The position numbers and the translations under genes are program-made. 64,000 nt of DNA from Leptobrachium leishanense (Eukaryota; Chordata; Amphibia; Anura; Megophryidae). The notes under the pieces are model-generated. The model searched no databases and was not told the origin of the DNA. It saw nothing but the letters and a program-made list of their open reading frames with translations. The DNA is taken from NCBI GenBank assembly GCA_009667805.1, contig CM019069.1:47116201-47180200 (forward strand), in the 5' to 3' direction. Every line of letters starts with the position of its first letter. Within the stretch, counting starts at the first letter, position 1. This document shows positions 1-13,208 of this stretch, one piece after another.

Positions 1-287
1 TTTTCGTGCGTGATTTTTTACGGATCCAAACCAGGAAACTTTGGGCGTCTGGACGTTATGTTAGCCGGACATGAGCAGCGTCTGACGTCTCCTAATCACA
101 CACACTCGCCGCTATGCGGACGCATCGCACTCTGTACGTCAGTACTAGCGGTTCTGCGTTCTCAAAAAAATGCGTTCGTTTGCCGCTTGCATTGCACTTT
201 CGTATATTGGCCGCCATTTGCTGCTACTGCGGCCGTGATTAAGTGCGCCTAAATGCACATTAAAAATGCATTAGTCTGACCCCAGCC
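1..287 (+). mobile_element. Harbinger-type MITE, copy 1 (cut by window edge)
   Basis: This is the right part of a short non-autonomous DNA transposon found eleven times in the window. It ends in the inverted terminal motif CTGACCCCAGCC, followed by TTA, the usual 3-bp flank of the family. Its interior (ggatccaaaccagg, then ggacgttatgttagccgg) matches copies 2 and 3 in the same orientation, which places it in subfamily A. The left terminus lies outside the window. It has no coding capacity; short open frames in it are chance. Confidence 0.85.
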
Positions 288-290
288 TTA

Positions 291-1083
291 ACTGTGAGTC
301 TCACCGCCTGACATGTCACAGACTTGAAAAAGTCAATGCATTAAAAACGTAGGGATCAGATCAGAACCCTGGCGGTGACAATGGCATACCGACTTATCAT
401 TAAGTACATCCACAGACAATGGTGTTTGAGAACTGAGCGGATGGCAGCCCTGTAGGACGGCTCTCTGCTCAAAGCACACTCCTCCCAGCAGCATGTCAAA
501 AGCAACGGATTAACAACTAAAAACTTTAATAGGAAGTTACTCAGTTTTTATTTTTAATTATATTTGTGTCAGGAAAAAAAACAAATGCCAACACTTTTTT
601 CCTTCTGAGAATTTCTTTTTGTTTTTTTACGAGACCACCGTCCAATGGGCACGTCAGGTTCACTGTACTCAGAGAGCTTTACACTCATGGATCAACGAAA
701 CAATCAAACAATGATATATCAACATATTAATAAAAGTTTACATTGGACGGAAATGCCGACCTGAGAGTGTATCACTGCAAAATAAAATCACTTTTAATGG
801 AAGAAAAATAAATAGCGAGAGTACTTTTAATTCTTTGCTGTACATTATTAGATATATTTTAATTTCATTCATTTATTTTTAGAAGCAGGAAAAGGGTGAC
901 TTTATCAATTCATAACAGATGCTTAGACTGAAGAAGTTCTCAGAGCAGCAACTGTTACCAAGTGGTAATGCGTCGAGCTTGTAGCCAGCTACACAATGTA
1001 TCACACGCGTCCGATGACATTGCGCTTGGCTTGGTCTTTTCCTATTGCGTGATTACCAGATAATGCTCCATATAGTATTCATA
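291..1083. other. No gene seen
   Basis: AT-rich sequence with no convincing coding frame, RNA gene or terminal-repeat structure between the first MITE and the Tc1 element. Confidence 0.6.
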
Positions 1084-1085
1084 TA

Positions 1086-2605
<1,520 letters not shown>

Positions 2606-2706
2606 TACTACCTATATTTTTCATTGATCATTATATGTTCAGCAATGTTATTTGTTTAAAAGAAAAATAACATTTAAAAATATTGAACACACAGCATCAC
2701 AATAGT

Positions 2707-2882
2707 GTTCTGTACAAAGTACAGGAGGGGTGGGGGTCGTGCCTATTCCCTGATGGGGCGGCTGCAACCACCAAATGTACCCAGCCCAGCAACATGTATA
2801 AAATATAACGAGAAAAATGTCGTCTGCGGTATAATGGGAATAAGCGCAGATGACATTTTTCTCCTTGTTCTGTACAAAGTAC
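2707..2882 (+). mobile_element. Unclassified short insertion, copy 1, with 16-bp TSD
   Basis: The 16-bp sequence GTTCTGTACAAAGTAC occurs at 2707-2722 and 2867-2882 and brackets a 144-bp insert (2723-2866). The insert starts aggaggggtgggggtcg. It ends in a hairpin whose arms are aacgagaaaaatgtcgtctg and the complementary cagatgacatttttctcctt. A second copy lies at 20805-20987 with a different 12-bp flank. Duplications of 12-16 bp suggest LINE-type target-primed insertion, but there is no clear poly(A) tail. I do not recognise the source RNA. Confidence 0.7.
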
Positions 2883-4255
2883 CCTGTCCAGTTTGCTGCG
2901 ACTGGAAAGCTACAAACGCACTATATCCTGCATTTGGTTTTTTCTTAAATTTTGTTTATATAATTTCAACATATAATAAAAGATCATTTATACATAAACT
3001 CAAATAGTCAAACTGGATCGACAAGAACAATGACATTAATTTCACAGTTACTTGCTTATAACTCATCGTAACATTCTGGCAAGCCAACCACTACCCACCA
3101 AATCAAACACCAACAACAGAACAAGAAAAATAATACAAAACACAACGCACACGCTCTACTTCCCTCTCCCACCTAATTCAGGGCCCAATTCCATAGTTAA
3201 CGGTAAAATAGAGACTGTAGGCAGTCTTTCCACCTGGCTCCGGAACGCAGCGCAAAGCTGCCGAATACAAACAGTAGCGCTCCACGCCACCACAAGTATC
3301 AGCTCGTGGAGTTCATAGGACTCCATGGAGCGTTGCGTGTCCTGGCCGCAAGCTCTGTGTGAGCTTGCCTTCATAAGATCACAGATTGATTGCGGAGGGA
3401 GACTAGGAAGTATTTGCTTCCAGTCTCACTATGCTTTCGACGAGATGCAGCAGCTCAGTGAAATAGTGTGTCCCGCGTGGAAGCGCAAGCGACTTTGGAA
3501 TAGCCCGTGCGGAGGTTACAATTAATGTCTGACATAATAATTATAGGAGATGTTAAAGTAAAGTATGGAACCAAGTTCCCCACTGAATAACTGCAGGAGA
3601 CGCCATTTCCTGTAGTTAGCTTATTAACAACTAGGAATATTGCTCTCAGTATCTTAAAAGGATATTCTACATGCCGGAAGTTCAGAAACTCTGGTTGGTG
3701 GCATGCTGGAGCGTGCTGACATTTCCTCCCAGAGACCACCCACGATTGTCAGGGTGAAAGCCGATGGATCAGATCTGTGTGTGCAGCCCTGATCCATCGT
3801 TGTCTAAGGGGCGCAAATTGCATAGAAAAGCTCAGAAGCTTCCAGGATTTGAAGTCTCCAAGCTGGGAGAGGAGGAGCTACGTGGGGAGAGAAAAAAAGG
3901 TTTAAAAAAAATGGAAAGGGGGAACAAAAAACCCCAAAATAATTGGACAGAAGCCACTAGCAGCCTCTGCCCAATTTAAATAAGGGACAAATAAGGAACT
4001 CTATATTTTAATAAAGAATTCCTTTAAGCGTTACTCTCCCATAATTTCCATATTTGATAATGTGCTGGCAAGGAGCAATGTACACTGAAAGGAATATCGA
4101 ATTTTACTCCTTGGCTCCTGTGCCCATCCCAAGTGACCATCTTAAGTGGCCATCTTAAGTGGCCATCTTAAGTGGCAGCTTGGAGTGGATTTTCTCGAGT
4201 TGTGGGACTGGAGGAAGGAACTGCAAGGCCCATATTTTCCATTGGGTAAACACAC
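2883..4255. repeat. No gene; dispersed-repeat fragments
   Basis: No coding gene is supported. About 3290-3500 resembles 60740-60900 (shared actccatggagc and cagtctc blocks), which indicates an unclassified dispersed repeat. Near 3945-3980 is a cagcctctgcccaatt motif that recurs near 31690 and 57070. At about 4128-4172 a 14-bp unit (ccatcttaagtggc) is repeated about three times. Confidence 0.45.
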
Positions 4256-4491
4256 GACTATATTATTATGCTTTCTCTCACGCTTCTACTTTTCACTTCT
4301 ACCTTTCTCCTTAAATGGAACTCTTGCCCCTCTACCACCGACCCCTACACTATCTGCATCTCTCCCTCTCTCCTCTCGTCCCACATGATGGCCTCGCATG
4401 AGCTCCTTGTTTCCTCAGAACATGGTCTCCCTCTAGCTCTCGTGCTGCCAATCACTCCCACAAATCCAATTCCCACCTTCTCTTTCTCACC

Positions 4492-7438
4492 CTCCTGCTG
4501 TTACTCTATGCAGGTGACATATCCCCTAACCCTGGCCCCACAACACATCCAAAACTTCCCTCTCATCCTATCTCCATCGCACATAAATCTCCTCCCTGCA
4601 AGCCCAGCAACCTCATTCCCATAATCCCTCAGCGCCTGTCCTCTTTCTCCTGCGCCCTCTGGAACGCTCGCTCTGTGTGCAACAAACTCACAGCAATCCA
4701 TGACCTCTTCCTTTCAAACTCCTTCAACCTCCTAGCTTTAACTGAAACCTGGCTAACTCCCTCTGACACGGCCTCCGTTGCTGCGCTCTCACATGGCGGT
4801 CTACACTTGAGCCATACATCCAGACCGGGTGAGAGAAATGGTGGCGGTGTCGGAATCCTGCTCTCTCCCACCTGCACCTACCAGCATCTCCCTCCACCCC
4901 CATCCCTCTCCTTCTCCTCCTTTGAAACACACTGCATCCGCCTGTTCTCTCCCCTGGCTCTCAGGGTGGCAGTCATCTACCGCCCACCGGGACCAACCTC
5001 ACAGTTCATTGACCACTTTGCCACCTGGCTTTCTCACTTCCTGTCTTCTCAATCTTCCATGCCTAATTCTCGGGGACTTCAACATTCCCATTGATGATCC
5101 TTCTGCCCCTGCTGCCTCCAAACTTCTTTCACTCACATCGTCCCTTGGACTCACGCAATCCTCTCTCCTCCCTACCCACCGCGATGGTCACGCTATTGAC
5201 CTTGTCTTTTCCAACCTCTGCTCCATTTCTGAGTTCACCTGTCGCCCCTTTCCCCATCTCTGACCACCACCTTCTTTCTTTCAACCTATCTGGACTTCCT
5301 AAACACCCTGCTCCCCCACCCCGCACACACACTCGCAGAAATCTACATGCTGTGGACCCCCATCAATTCTCCAATCTACTTCACCACCTCATCCTTCACC
5401 TGCCCTGATGCTGCCACTAATCACTACGCTTATCTCTGCTCTAGACACTCTTGCTCCTCTTCGACTCTGTAAGGCCCCACGCCGCCAGCTTCAGCCCTGG
5501 CACACCCTCCAGACACGCTACCTGCAAAGATGCTCCCACACTGCAGAGCGTGCCTGGAGGAAATCCCGCTCTGAAGCGGATTTTGTTCACTTCACGTTTA
5601 TTCTCCGGTCATACACCTCTGCCCTCCACCTGGCCAAACAATCCTTCTCATCTCTTATATCTACGCTGTCCTCTAACCCTAAACGGCTCTGGTCCACCTT
5701 CAACACCCTCCTCCACCCACCCGCACCTCCCCCCTCAGCTGCCTTCAACGCTCAAGACCTGGCAGATTTCTTCCTTAGTAAAACTCTAACTATCAGAAGC
5801 GACATCCCAACACAAGATAGTTATCTGCCACCTCCACTCCTAGAGGTCCCCTCTGCCACCCTCTGCCGCTTCCTCCCAGCCACTGAGGAGGAAGTCCATT
5901 CCTTATTGTCCTCCTCACATCTCACCACGTGCCCGCTCGACCCCATTCCCTCACATCTAATTCCTCCCCTCTCCTCCTCCCTCACCCCTGCTCTCACACA
6001 CATCTTCAACCTATCTCTCTCCACCGGCTCCTTCCCATCCGCCTTCAAACATGCGCTAGTTACCCCTTTACTAAAGAAACCATCCCTCGATCCCAACTCT
6101 CCATCCAACTACCGCCCTGTATCCCTGCTTCCCTTTACCTCTAAGCTCTTAGAAAAACTAGTCTTCAACTGCCTCTCCCTCTTCCTGTCCTCCAATTCCC
6201 TACTTGACCCCCTGCAATCTGGCTTCCGTCCCCTACACTCAACTGAAACTGCCCTCACCAAAGTCACCAACGACCTCCTAACTGCTAAAAAACACGGCCA
6301 CTATTCTATTCTCATCCTGCTTGACCTCTAGGCTGCTTTTGACACTGTTGACCACCCCCTCCTTCTGCAGACCCTCAGCTCTCTTGGTCTCTGTGACACT
6401 GCACTTGCTTGGGTTGACTCCTATTTATCAAACAGGTCCTTCTCTGTGTCCTTTGCTGGTAACTCTTCCTCTTCATTGCCTTTATCTGTTGGTGTACCTC
6501 AAGGCTCTGTCCTTGGTCCTCTGCTCTTTTCCATCTACACCTCCTCCCTGGGCAAAATAATCAACAGCTTTGGCTTTAATTACCACCTCTACGCTGATGA
6601 CACTCAGATCTACCTCTCTACCCCTGATCTCTCCCCCCCTGTCCTTTCAAAAGCCAGTGACTGTTTATCTGGCATCTCCTCCTGGATGGCCTCGCACCAC
6701 CTAAAGATCAACATGTCCAAGACTGAGCTCCTACTTATTCCTCCCTCTAATGCCTCCCCACCTCCTGACTTCTCTATCACGGTGGAGGGTATCACCATCT
6801 CCCCATCAAACCAAGTTCGCTGTCTTGGAGTTACACTTGACTCTGCTCTTTCCTTCATCCCCCACATCCTGTATCTTTCCTCCTCCTGCCGCTACCAATT
6901 GCGTAATATTTCCAGAACTCGGCCATTTCTTACCGCTGTCACCACAAAACAACTCCTACACGCCCTGGTAATCTCCCGACTCGACTATTGCAATAATCTC
7001 TTATCTGGCCTCCCTCTGTCCCGTCTCTCCCCCCTACAATCCATCCTGAACGCCTCCGCCAGGCTAATTCACCTCACCCGCCGCTCTGTCTCTGCCGCTC
7101 CCCTCTGCGAGTCCCTTCACTGGCTCCCCATCCACTGCAGAATTAAGTTCAAAATCCTTATCCTTACCTACAAAACCCTCACTAACTCAGCTCCCCACTA
7201 CCTGTCCTCACTAATCACCAAATACACCCCAGCCCGCTCCCTAAGGTCAAACAGTGACCTGCGCCTAGCTTCTCCCCGCATCACCTCTTCCCATGATAGA
7301 CTGCAGGATTTCTCACACGCAGCCCCCATTCTCTGGAACGCTATCCCTCGTACGGTCAGACTTTCCCCTAATTTCTCTTCCTTCAAACGCTCCCTTAAAA
7401 CATTCCTATTTAGGGAAGCCTACCACCCAACTCACTGA
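4492..7438 (+). pseudogene. L2-type LINE ORF (endonuclease + reverse transcriptase), broken
   Basis: The protein would nick target DNA and copy the LINE RNA there. The frame opens with a leucine-rich stretch and GDISPNPGP. Endonuclease motifs follow: ALWNARSVCNKL, LTETWL, VAVIYRPPG, ILGDFNIPID and SDHHLLSF. Reverse transcriptase motifs are [22 protein letters not shown] and the catalytic YADD in [11 protein letters not shown] (near 6590). The C-terminal region reaches [14 protein letters not shown] before the stop at 7436-7438. Defects are frameshifts near 5055-5065 and 5260-5270, a likely further shift before 5408, and an in-frame TAG at 6329-6331 just before the AAFD motif. The true start codon is not clear. 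The element is inactive. Confidence 0.92.
4513..4539 (+). other. 2A-like motif in the LINE ORF
   Basis: In the same frame as the endonuclease, a leucine-rich stretch is followed by YAGDISPNPGP. The NPGP ending and preceding GD-I resemble 2A-type ribosome-skipping peptides (D-V/I-E-x-N-P-G-P), which are known upstream of the endonuclease in some CR1/L2 LINEs. Here the usual glutamate is serine, so activity is uncertain. Confidence 0.55.
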
Positions 7439-7753
7439 CGCAACCATCAATCACTCTCACCTTGCAGTCCTCTCCTGTTTCCAACCCCAACCCTCCCAGA
7501 TTGTGAGTTCCTACGGGAATAGGGCCCTCATCTCCTCTTGTACTGTTTGTCAAATGTTGTTCAATGTATTGTAACCCGTCTATACTGTGCCTATTGTACA
7601 GCGCTGCGGAATATGCTGGCGCTTTATAAATAAAGAATAATAATAATTTTATTATTTGATTTTTTTTACTGGTTGATACATTGCCCTGAGGAAGTCTGGT
7701 TTCCCAGACGAAACACTTTGGGCTTTTGAGCTTTTTTTATATATTTTTTTTAA

Positions 7754-8179
7754 GGCTAGGGTCAGACGAATGCATTTTTCACGTCTACCGTCAAAAAGTG
7801 CGTCAATGCGTCCAAACGCATTTTTTCACGGAAGACGAGATAGCGGTCATATGATGCGCAATTTCAGCCGTGATTTTTACAGATCCAAACCAGGAAACTT
7901 TGGGTGTCTGGACGTTATGTTGGCCGGACATGAGCAGCGTCTGAGGTCTCCTAATCACGCACACACGCCGCTATGCAGACGCAGCGCACTCTGTACGTCA
8001 GTGCTAGTGGTTCAACGTTCTTGCGAAAATGCATTAGTTTGCCGCTTCCGTTGTACGGCCGCATGAAAGTTCGGCCGCGCTTCAAGTGTGGGCCTGCGTT
8101 GGACGTCATTTGCTGCTACCACAGCCGTAATAAAGTGCGGCTAAACGCACGTTCGCACTGCGTTCGTCTGACCCCAGCC
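7754..8179 (+). mobile_element. Harbinger-type MITE, copy 2 (subfamily A)
   Basis: Complete short element starting GGCTAGGGTCAGACGA and ending with the inverted TCGTCTGACCCCAGCC. The flanks are TAA on the left and TTA on the right, a one-base departure from the identical duplications of most copies. The interior matches copies 1, 3, 5 and 6. No transposase is encoded. Confidence 0.88.
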
Positions 8180-8182
8180 TTA

Positions 8183-8615
8183 TTCATATGCATAATAAAT
8201 CTTTTATTTTGGTACCCTGTGGTGATTTCCTGTAATGGGATATGTTCAGAGATCCTAATCATCTGGTTACGGAGGGTGGATTTATCCATAACAGCTAATA
8301 CAACATCCAGAGAGAATTGTTCCACCTACTCTAAGGACGTCTAATCCCCCAGGAATTTCGTGAGTCCACCACCAACCTAAATTCATTCTGCAGACTTTGC
8401 ACATTATATTGGTTTTATAGGACATCATATCTTCCGTGTTGTTTCCATTGTTTGAATAAGGAGAGAGTGAACCACCTCCTTGGAGATTGTCCGATTGGTG
8501 AATACAAATTACTTGACTTAAAACAATCTATATACTTGATATAGAACCCTTCTAGTCTGCATTTGATGGATTGGAATTCCAATATGGCCGACTCTATGCA
8601 AGGACACAGACATAT
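8183..8615. other. No gene seen
   Basis: No repeat termini, RNA gene or convincing coding frame recognised. Confidence 0.5.
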
Positions 8616-8623
8616 CTTCATAG

Positions 8624-9562
8624 TATGGCTGAAACAACTAATCCATTATTAAAATAGTTGTCAACTATTTCCATTATCGATTAATCAGTGTCGATTAATC
8701 GTCCTGTGTACAGCACACACTGTTTAGAGTCAGACTGAGTTAAACGTAAATAACCTTAGCTTCGGAGCTGATTGGAGAAGACGCGACGCTGCTTTACTAG
8801 GTATGATTTAGTTCTAGGGTTATGTCTGACACACCCAATTTGTTTTTATTCCGTTTACAACAGTAGCAGAACTAGAACACAAACCATAGGATACTGTCAC
8901 TGGGTGAATGCGCTGTATGCCTGTGTTTAATCCTTACTTGAAGCTGGAGTCGTGTGCCACCATCCCACCCTCCCTGCCACAACCTCTGTTCGGGAAGTGC
9001 CATGCCCTCCCTTTGGTTTGGTCCCCTTTTCCCCAAACTCACTCCCACACTCAGATCCGGTCTTTTGTCCATAGCCACTCCCTCTCACACTCAGGTCAAG
9101 TCACTTGAGCAAAGTCACTCCCTACCACCCCCACCTCCCACTCCGTTTGTTTCACAAAATTATTTAATAGGGACACTACGCCCCCTGACCGCTTTAGCTT
9201 ATTAACTCAGTTTTCATGCCGACATCATCATCTATGACCAAGTGCTTGTAGCCACGTTCATTTGAGAAAGCAAACATGGGCTTAATCTGCACATGCAGCA
9301 TCAACCCATCCCTCTGACAAAGCACTCACATACTTTGTGTGAAAAGTACACAAGATACGCAATTTGCGTATGCACGTACGAAAGTTATGTACTCTACGCA
9401 AATTACTTATGAAAAAAGGGGGGCGCGTTGTGTGGTTTTTTTTCTCCATAAAATTTTTTAAGTAAACTAATTTTTTTAAAAAAAATTTTTATCCGATGAA
9501 TCGATCAAAATAATAATCTGCCAACTAATCGATAATGAGAATAATCGTTAGTTGAAGCACTA
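8624..9562 (+). mobile_element. Non-autonomous hAT element, copy A, 8-bp TSD
   Basis: CTTCATAG is present at 8616-8623 and 9563-9570, an 8-bp target duplication as expected for hAT transposons. The termini are TATGGCTGAAACAACTAATC and the inverted GATAATGAGAATAATCGTTA running into GTTGAAGCACTA. Subterminal ATCGATTAAT-type repeats occur near both ends. The interior (about 8700-9360) is shared with the copy at 20161-21268, so both descend from one non-autonomous family. No transposase frame is visible. Confidence 0.88.
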
Positions 9563-9570
9563 CTTCATAG

Positions 9571-10690
9571 TAGTAGTTTTAGCAACTAGTCAGCCAGTTT
9601 GGAGAGCGGATAATAATATCAATCTGAAGCAAGCAATATCGATTTCATGGTGTAAGTAACAGGTATTGTGAAGACGTGTGGATCACAGAGCGAGGGATAA
9701 GTGAAAAAATAATTATCAAATCGATCTTTGATGTAATATTTTGCACAAAAAAATAAATTCAGATTTTAATCCCTTCATTGACAATCACAGCTGTTATTTT
9801 GATGGTTGTCACAGTTGTCTTGGGACGTAAAGAAAAGTTGTGGATGGCATTAACCAACAGCATGATCGTTAAGTGCGCCTGACCATGCAGCCGAACTGCT
9901 GTTTGAGTGATTATGCTTCTGCTACAAGCAGTATCAGTGACACAGACAGAGTAAAAGGCTGGCCCCACACAAGTTACCCGCGTGATTTTAATGATAAATT
10001 GGATACGTACATAAGAAGAAACGCTCTAAACTACACGACGGACATGACATGTGAATTACTGTGAAGTTGTATAGAACATGCGCAAAGCTTACCGTAAACA
10101 GTTTTTGATGAGGTTTAATTGAAATTTAAACAGGCTCAGGTGTGTTAAGGGAAAAAAACAAACAAACTGTGGCTCTAAAACGCATGTGATTATGGCAGAG
10201 CGACACACTCACACTACTATAAAGATCGAACGCACATATGTATCAGTCTGGACCCTCTAAATCAGGCATGTCAAACTCCCATAATTCCCTGGTCACCTAT
10301 TGCATTCAAGGATTTCAGGGAATTGCTGACATTCAATATCTCAGAGGGAGTGGGGGGAGCCGAGATTGACATGCTTGATCTAAATAATATGTGGGTCACA
10401 ATGAAAGCGCAATTTCCCACCTGTGACAGGACATAGCAGCTGAGGTCACGCCACTTCACGTGTCAGTGACAGTGAGAGAGATCTCAGCCTGATCTGAGGA
10501 CCAGTAATTATTTTCCAGTATTCAGAAATCCGTCAACTGCATTTCTGCAATTCAGGCAACAGCTGTCAGACTGTGCACATTTTGGAAGAAAATTTAAAAA
10601 AAAAAAGAGACGGAAAACCTGTATTGATGGGAGGTCTGTCCGAAACTCCCCCCCCCCCAAAAAAAAAAAAACAGGGTGCTTCAGATGGCT
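9571..10690. other. No gene seen
   Basis: No supported coding region. A C-run followed by an A-run near 10650-10670 is simple sequence. Confidence 0.5.
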
Positions 10691-10693
10691 TCA

Positions 10694-10894
10694 TTTTTTT
10701 TTTTGGGAAAGGATTTTACCAGGAAGGATACATTGAGATTTCTCTCATTTTCAAGTATGTCCTGGGTGGCGAGTATGTACCGTTAGGTGTCTTGCCAAGG
10801 ACACTTACTGGAGAGGTGCTCGCTGGGATCGAACCCATGACTCCACAGGCTCTCTCCATGCAGAGCAGTGACATTACCTCTACTCCACCCAGCC
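10694..10894 (-). mobile_element. tRNA-derived SINE with LINE-derived tail
   Basis: Read on the minus strand, the element begins ggctgggtggagtagaggta, which contains an A-box-like sequence. About 50 bp later comes GGGTTCGATCCC, a near-perfect tRNA B box, so the head is derived from a tRNA and would be transcribed by RNA polymerase III. The 3' half (ccaggacatacttgaaaatg through caatgtatccttcctgg) is the same tail found on LINE fragments at 17157-17610 and 34366-34640. It ends in an A-rich tract (10694-10704 as T on the plus strand). No target duplication was identified. Confidence 0.8.
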
Positions 10895-11048
10895 GGTACA
10901 TAGGTTCATGACCTATGTGGGGCCATTTAGGTCAATATAAATGTAATTTAAAATTTGTGCAAACTTTCAAAATTACACACTTACAAAAGTATCACAACTT
11001 AAGGACCCAACGTGCCACGTTTCATAGCCTTTAAGTTCATACACACTA

Positions 11049-11215
11049 CAGTTACAAGTATTTATATAGCGCCAAAAAGTTCAGTAGCGCTGTACAATGG
11101 GTGAGACAGAATAACAAATATACATACAAGTTAAACACACAGAACAGTAGGAGAGAGGACCCTGCTCGAGAGCTTACAATCTAAGAGGGGAGGGGTGACA
11201 CAATAGGGGAGGCTG
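11049..11215 (-). mobile_element. L2-type LINE 3' end fragment
   Basis: Contains tatttatatagcgcc, cagtagcgctgtacaatggg and gagagcttacaatctaag, the reverse complement of a typical L2-type 3' end. It is related to 62480-62720. Only the terminal non-coding part is present, as in a 5'-truncated copy. Confidence 0.65.
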
Positions 11216-11540
11216 ACTAGAGACCCTGAAGTACAAAGTCCTCTGGATTGACAACAGATATAAAAGGATTTGGATACCATCCCCAAATACGAGTAAAAAA
11301 AATAAAATAAAAAAAAAGTGTGCCAGTGGACACTAGTCAACCTCTACAGTCCCCCCTCAGTTGCATATTGCCCCCCCTTCCTTGGAAAGGGGTTCGCCCC
11401 CTGCGGACTAGATCATGTATTTCATGCTTTAGAAGTGTGTTTACAGCCCTATTGCCACATTGTCTAATGTATGAGTATTTTGCAATGCATTAGCCCAACC
11501 CCAAGGTTTTATTCCATCCCCCTGAATTGATATACATACA

Positions 11541-11887
11541 GGGTGATTCAGAAAAAGGTGAAACTCCGGTGAATGGCTGGAGAAGTGAAAATTCTAGGAC
11601 AAAATTGCCAAACCAGAAAAATTCTCCCATTTATCTCACTTTCCAAATCTATTTTGACATACAGGCTTATTAAGAGAAAGGTGAAAATCAGGAGAATTGG
11701 CAGGAGAAGAGAACAATCTAGACCAAATAGCCGATTTGGAAAGTGAGATAAAATGGGAGAATGTTTCTGGTTTGGCTAGTCAGACCTAAAATTTTCACTT
11801 CTCCATTCTCCTGAGTTTCACCTTTCTCTGAATAGACCTGCTAGATTTTTCACTTCTCCAAAGTGTCACCTTTCTCTGAATAACCCT
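11541..11887. mobile_element. Foldback MITE
   Basis: The left arm begins GGGTGATTCAGAAAAAGGTG and the right arm ends with the inverted TCACCTTTCTCTGAATAACC. Inside, a second inverted pair (aaaattctcccatttatctc against gagataaaatgggagaatg) makes much of the element self-complementary. No coding frame is present and the target duplication is unclear. Confidence 0.7.
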
Positions 11888-11929
11888 AAAAGTGTTTTAT
11901 ATACACTCGTGCTAGATGTGCAGTACATG

Positions 11930-12077
11930 CTTAGTACATACGTTTCTATTGTTTGTCTCCAACTGTATGTGGCTCAACAACTGTGTATTTCCTATTATAG
12001 GAATTCCCTTATTGCTCTGGAGTTGTTGTACTGTTCCTATACACTGTGAAACCTGAATAAAAATTTATTGAACAAAA
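11930..12077 (+). mobile_element. L1-type LINE 3' end with poly(A)
   Basis: Ends cctgaataaaaatttattga followed by a run of about 14 A, with an AATAAA signal shortly upstream. This resembles the 3' ends of the L1-type copies at 12403 and 44161. The 5' boundary is uncertain and no target duplication was confirmed. Confidence 0.5.
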
Positions 12078-12389
12078 AAAAAAAAAAAGGTGCCTTCTAA
12101 ATAGGTACATTTAAGTGTGATCTGTATGAAACTATGAACAGTTTCTTTATGCGATCAATAAGAAGTTGCACGTAGTGATATATGAACATATGGTATCACG
12201 GGATTGGCTGCAGCTTTACTAGTAACGGCCTCACACAAACCTGCTTTTAAGATTTAGATTGCGACCTGCAAGTGTAAGAAGAAACATGAAGTTGTATTTA
12301 TCACTTCACAAACTTCTATCAAAAGGAGGCAGCTAAACTTTAAAAGTGCCAGTCACATACAACTGACGATCTTTTTTTTTTTTTTTTTA

Positions 12390-12768
12390 AAAGACCATTA
12401 TTTGTTTTAAACAAAATTTTATTGTATGTTAGCATGGAAGGGAATGCATGAAGAGGTTAGTGGCGTCGCAGCGCCGATAATGCGTACAAATTCTACACAA
12501 TACATGCAGCCATTTGAATTTCAAAACCCAATCTACATCCGTATTTTATCATATAAAAGAATAGAAAGGAGGAAAATATAGGGAGAGCGAGGAAAAAAAG
12601 GGGGAGGGGCAGATGTGTGGCCCGGCACAGGCCAGTGTGTGAAGAGGTAAATCCTACTCGAACCTGTAATAACGGAAGAAGGGGGTTAGGAGGTAGGCAA
12701 AGGTAATGGTACAGGAATGCCATATGTGCATACATAAAACGTATTGCTCCCCTTTAAAGACCATTATT
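12390..12768 (-). mobile_element. 5'-truncated L1-type insertion with 13-bp TSD
   Basis: AAAGACCATTATT occurs at 12390-12402 and 12756-12768 and brackets a 353-bp insert. Its minus-strand 3' end reads aataaaattttgtttaaaac, similar to the L1-type end at 44161. A perfect 13-bp duplication plus an A-rich end is the signature of LINE target-primed reverse transcription. A polypurine tract near 12570-12605 fits L1 3' UTR sequence. Confidence 0.8.
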
Positions 12769-13205
12769 AACGAGAACGTCCAGGTGATATTGTGATGTTT
12801 CGTAGAAGAGTACAAGAGACTAACATGTTTTCAAACTTTGCACAACATACAGAAAGCAAGTGACAATGCTGCAAGAATACAAAGTTAGAGAGATATATAT
12901 ATAAACAGCCAAGTTGTTAAACAATGAGGCATTAGAGTGTGATAAGGATGAGAGATCTGTGGAATGTCAGCAGCTGTCATATACAGATAAACAAAAAACA
13001 CAAATTGCCACAGGGTCCTGCATAGGAGACGCATCAAGCAATATGTCTGGAATACAGGTTAGAGGAATGACTTCTTAAACCCGGAGGACCACTGTCAGGG
13101 TAAGAGGGTTGCACCCTAGCAAAGTTTGGCTCTTGAACTTATGACATGGTATATGAATCAAGTTAGGAAAGGTGAAAGATTTTTCCAAAAGATTATACTC
13201 AACTT
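12769..13205. other. No gene seen
   Basis: No coding region or recognisable repeat boundary. Confidence 0.5.
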
Positions 13206-13208
13206 TAA

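Larger units (their letters stand above)
4260..7655 (+). mobile_element. L2-type (CR1-group) LINE, nearly full length
   Basis: A non-LTR retrotransposon with an apurinic-type endonuclease followed by a reverse transcriptase, and a 3' end GCGCTTTATAAATAAAG followed by AAT repeats, typical of L2-type LINEs, which end in short tandem repeats rather than poly(A). The 5' boundary is not sharply defined; pyrimidine-rich sequence begins near 4260. No target duplication was found. Clade assignment rests on RT motifs such as [11 protein letters not shown] and FDTVDHPLL and on the 3' tail. Confidence 0.9.

Noticed and set aside
10764..10894. Functional tRNA gene
   Set aside because: A and B boxes are present, but no cloverleaf can be drawn around them and the sequence continues into a LINE tail, so it is a SINE head.
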